Positions 32,613-32,637 of a stretch of 32,637 nucleotides of DNA are shown piece by piece. The notes beneath the pieces were generated by a model, which saw only the letters and a list, made by a program, of their open reading frames with translations, was not told the DNA's origin and did not search any database. The stretch comes from an uncultured Lachnospiraceae bacterium. GTDB taxonomy: Bacteria > Bacillota > Clostridia > Lachnospirales > Lachnospiraceae. Each line of letters opens with the position of its first letter. Within the stretch, counting starts at the first letter, position 1. The DNA is taken from positions 1-32,637 of the forward strand of contig CACYBK010000001.1 in the NCBI GenBank assembly GCA_902772635.1. Direction: 5' to 3'. Position numbers and translations under genes: made by a program.

Positions 32613-32637
32613 ACCGTCACTACTGTCACATTTTTTA

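Noticed and set aside
1-32637. CRISPR array, tRNA or rRNA genes, insertion sequences
   Set aside because: No spaced direct repeats, tRNA cloverleaf, rRNA stretch, transposase or terminal inverted repeats were found on either strand.

Overview
The window looks like chromosomal DNA of a Gram-positive anaerobe in the Clostridia, most likely family Lachnospiraceae. This rests on Firmicute-type division, murein and tRNA-modification genes with tight 1-4 base overlaps, strong GGAGG ribosome sites, a rubrerythrin, an archaeal-type aspartate-semialdehyde dehydrogenase, a PcfJ-family protein and a Nif11-like peptide precursor. No species can be fixed from the sequence alone. Apart from a few short plus-strand blocks, all genes are on the minus strand.

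Bases 1-3373 hold an Xaa-Pro aminopeptidase cut by the window edge and a beta-CASP metallo-beta-lactamase RNase. Bases 3498-11830 are a division and cell wall (dcw) cluster read right to left: mraZ, rsmH, ftsL, a transpeptidase PBP, mraY, ftsW, ftsQ and, after a 180-base gap, ftsZ. It starts from a clear promoter overlaid by 10-base-spaced GTGG boxes, the expected operator for MraZ. murD, murG and ftsA are missing from the usual order. Upstream of it, bases 11867-17650 form a second minus-strand unit: a structured RNA that I call 6S RNA, then pheS, pheT, queA and lgt, closed by a perfect 16-bp terminator stem. The 6S promoter shares its -35 bases with the divergent promoter of a plus-strand citrate synthase gene.

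Bases 19150-20522 carry a two-gene plus-strand signalling unit: a stand-alone CheY-like receiver and a protein with four 29-residue-period MshEN-like repeats fused to a CheX-like phosphatase domain. The repeat is the type known to bind cyclic di-GMP, so the pair may join receiver dephosphorylation to cyclic di-GMP sensing. A bidirectional terminator separates it from thrC. Bases 22102-23313 hold a convergent pair of putative DNA-binding proteins: an AP2/HNH-like protein whose nuclease centre looks dead, and an XRE-type regulator. A rubrerythrin follows. Bases 24085-30344 form a likely six-gene minus-strand operon (small membrane protein, queH, argH, asd, topB, left-handed beta-helix protein). 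Its promoter lies so close to the first ATG that the transcript should be almost leaderless.

Bases 30426-32637 look accessory and visibly more AT-rich: an N-terminally shortened PcfJ-like protein translationally coupled to a PPP-type phosphatase, and, facing the other way, a Nif11-like leader peptide joined after a Gly-Gly site to an unusual four-cysteine, Trp-rich core. The leader of that last gene can fold into two mutually exclusive hairpins beside its ribosome binding site. This end of the window, and the MshEN-CheX pair, are the best places to look for something new.
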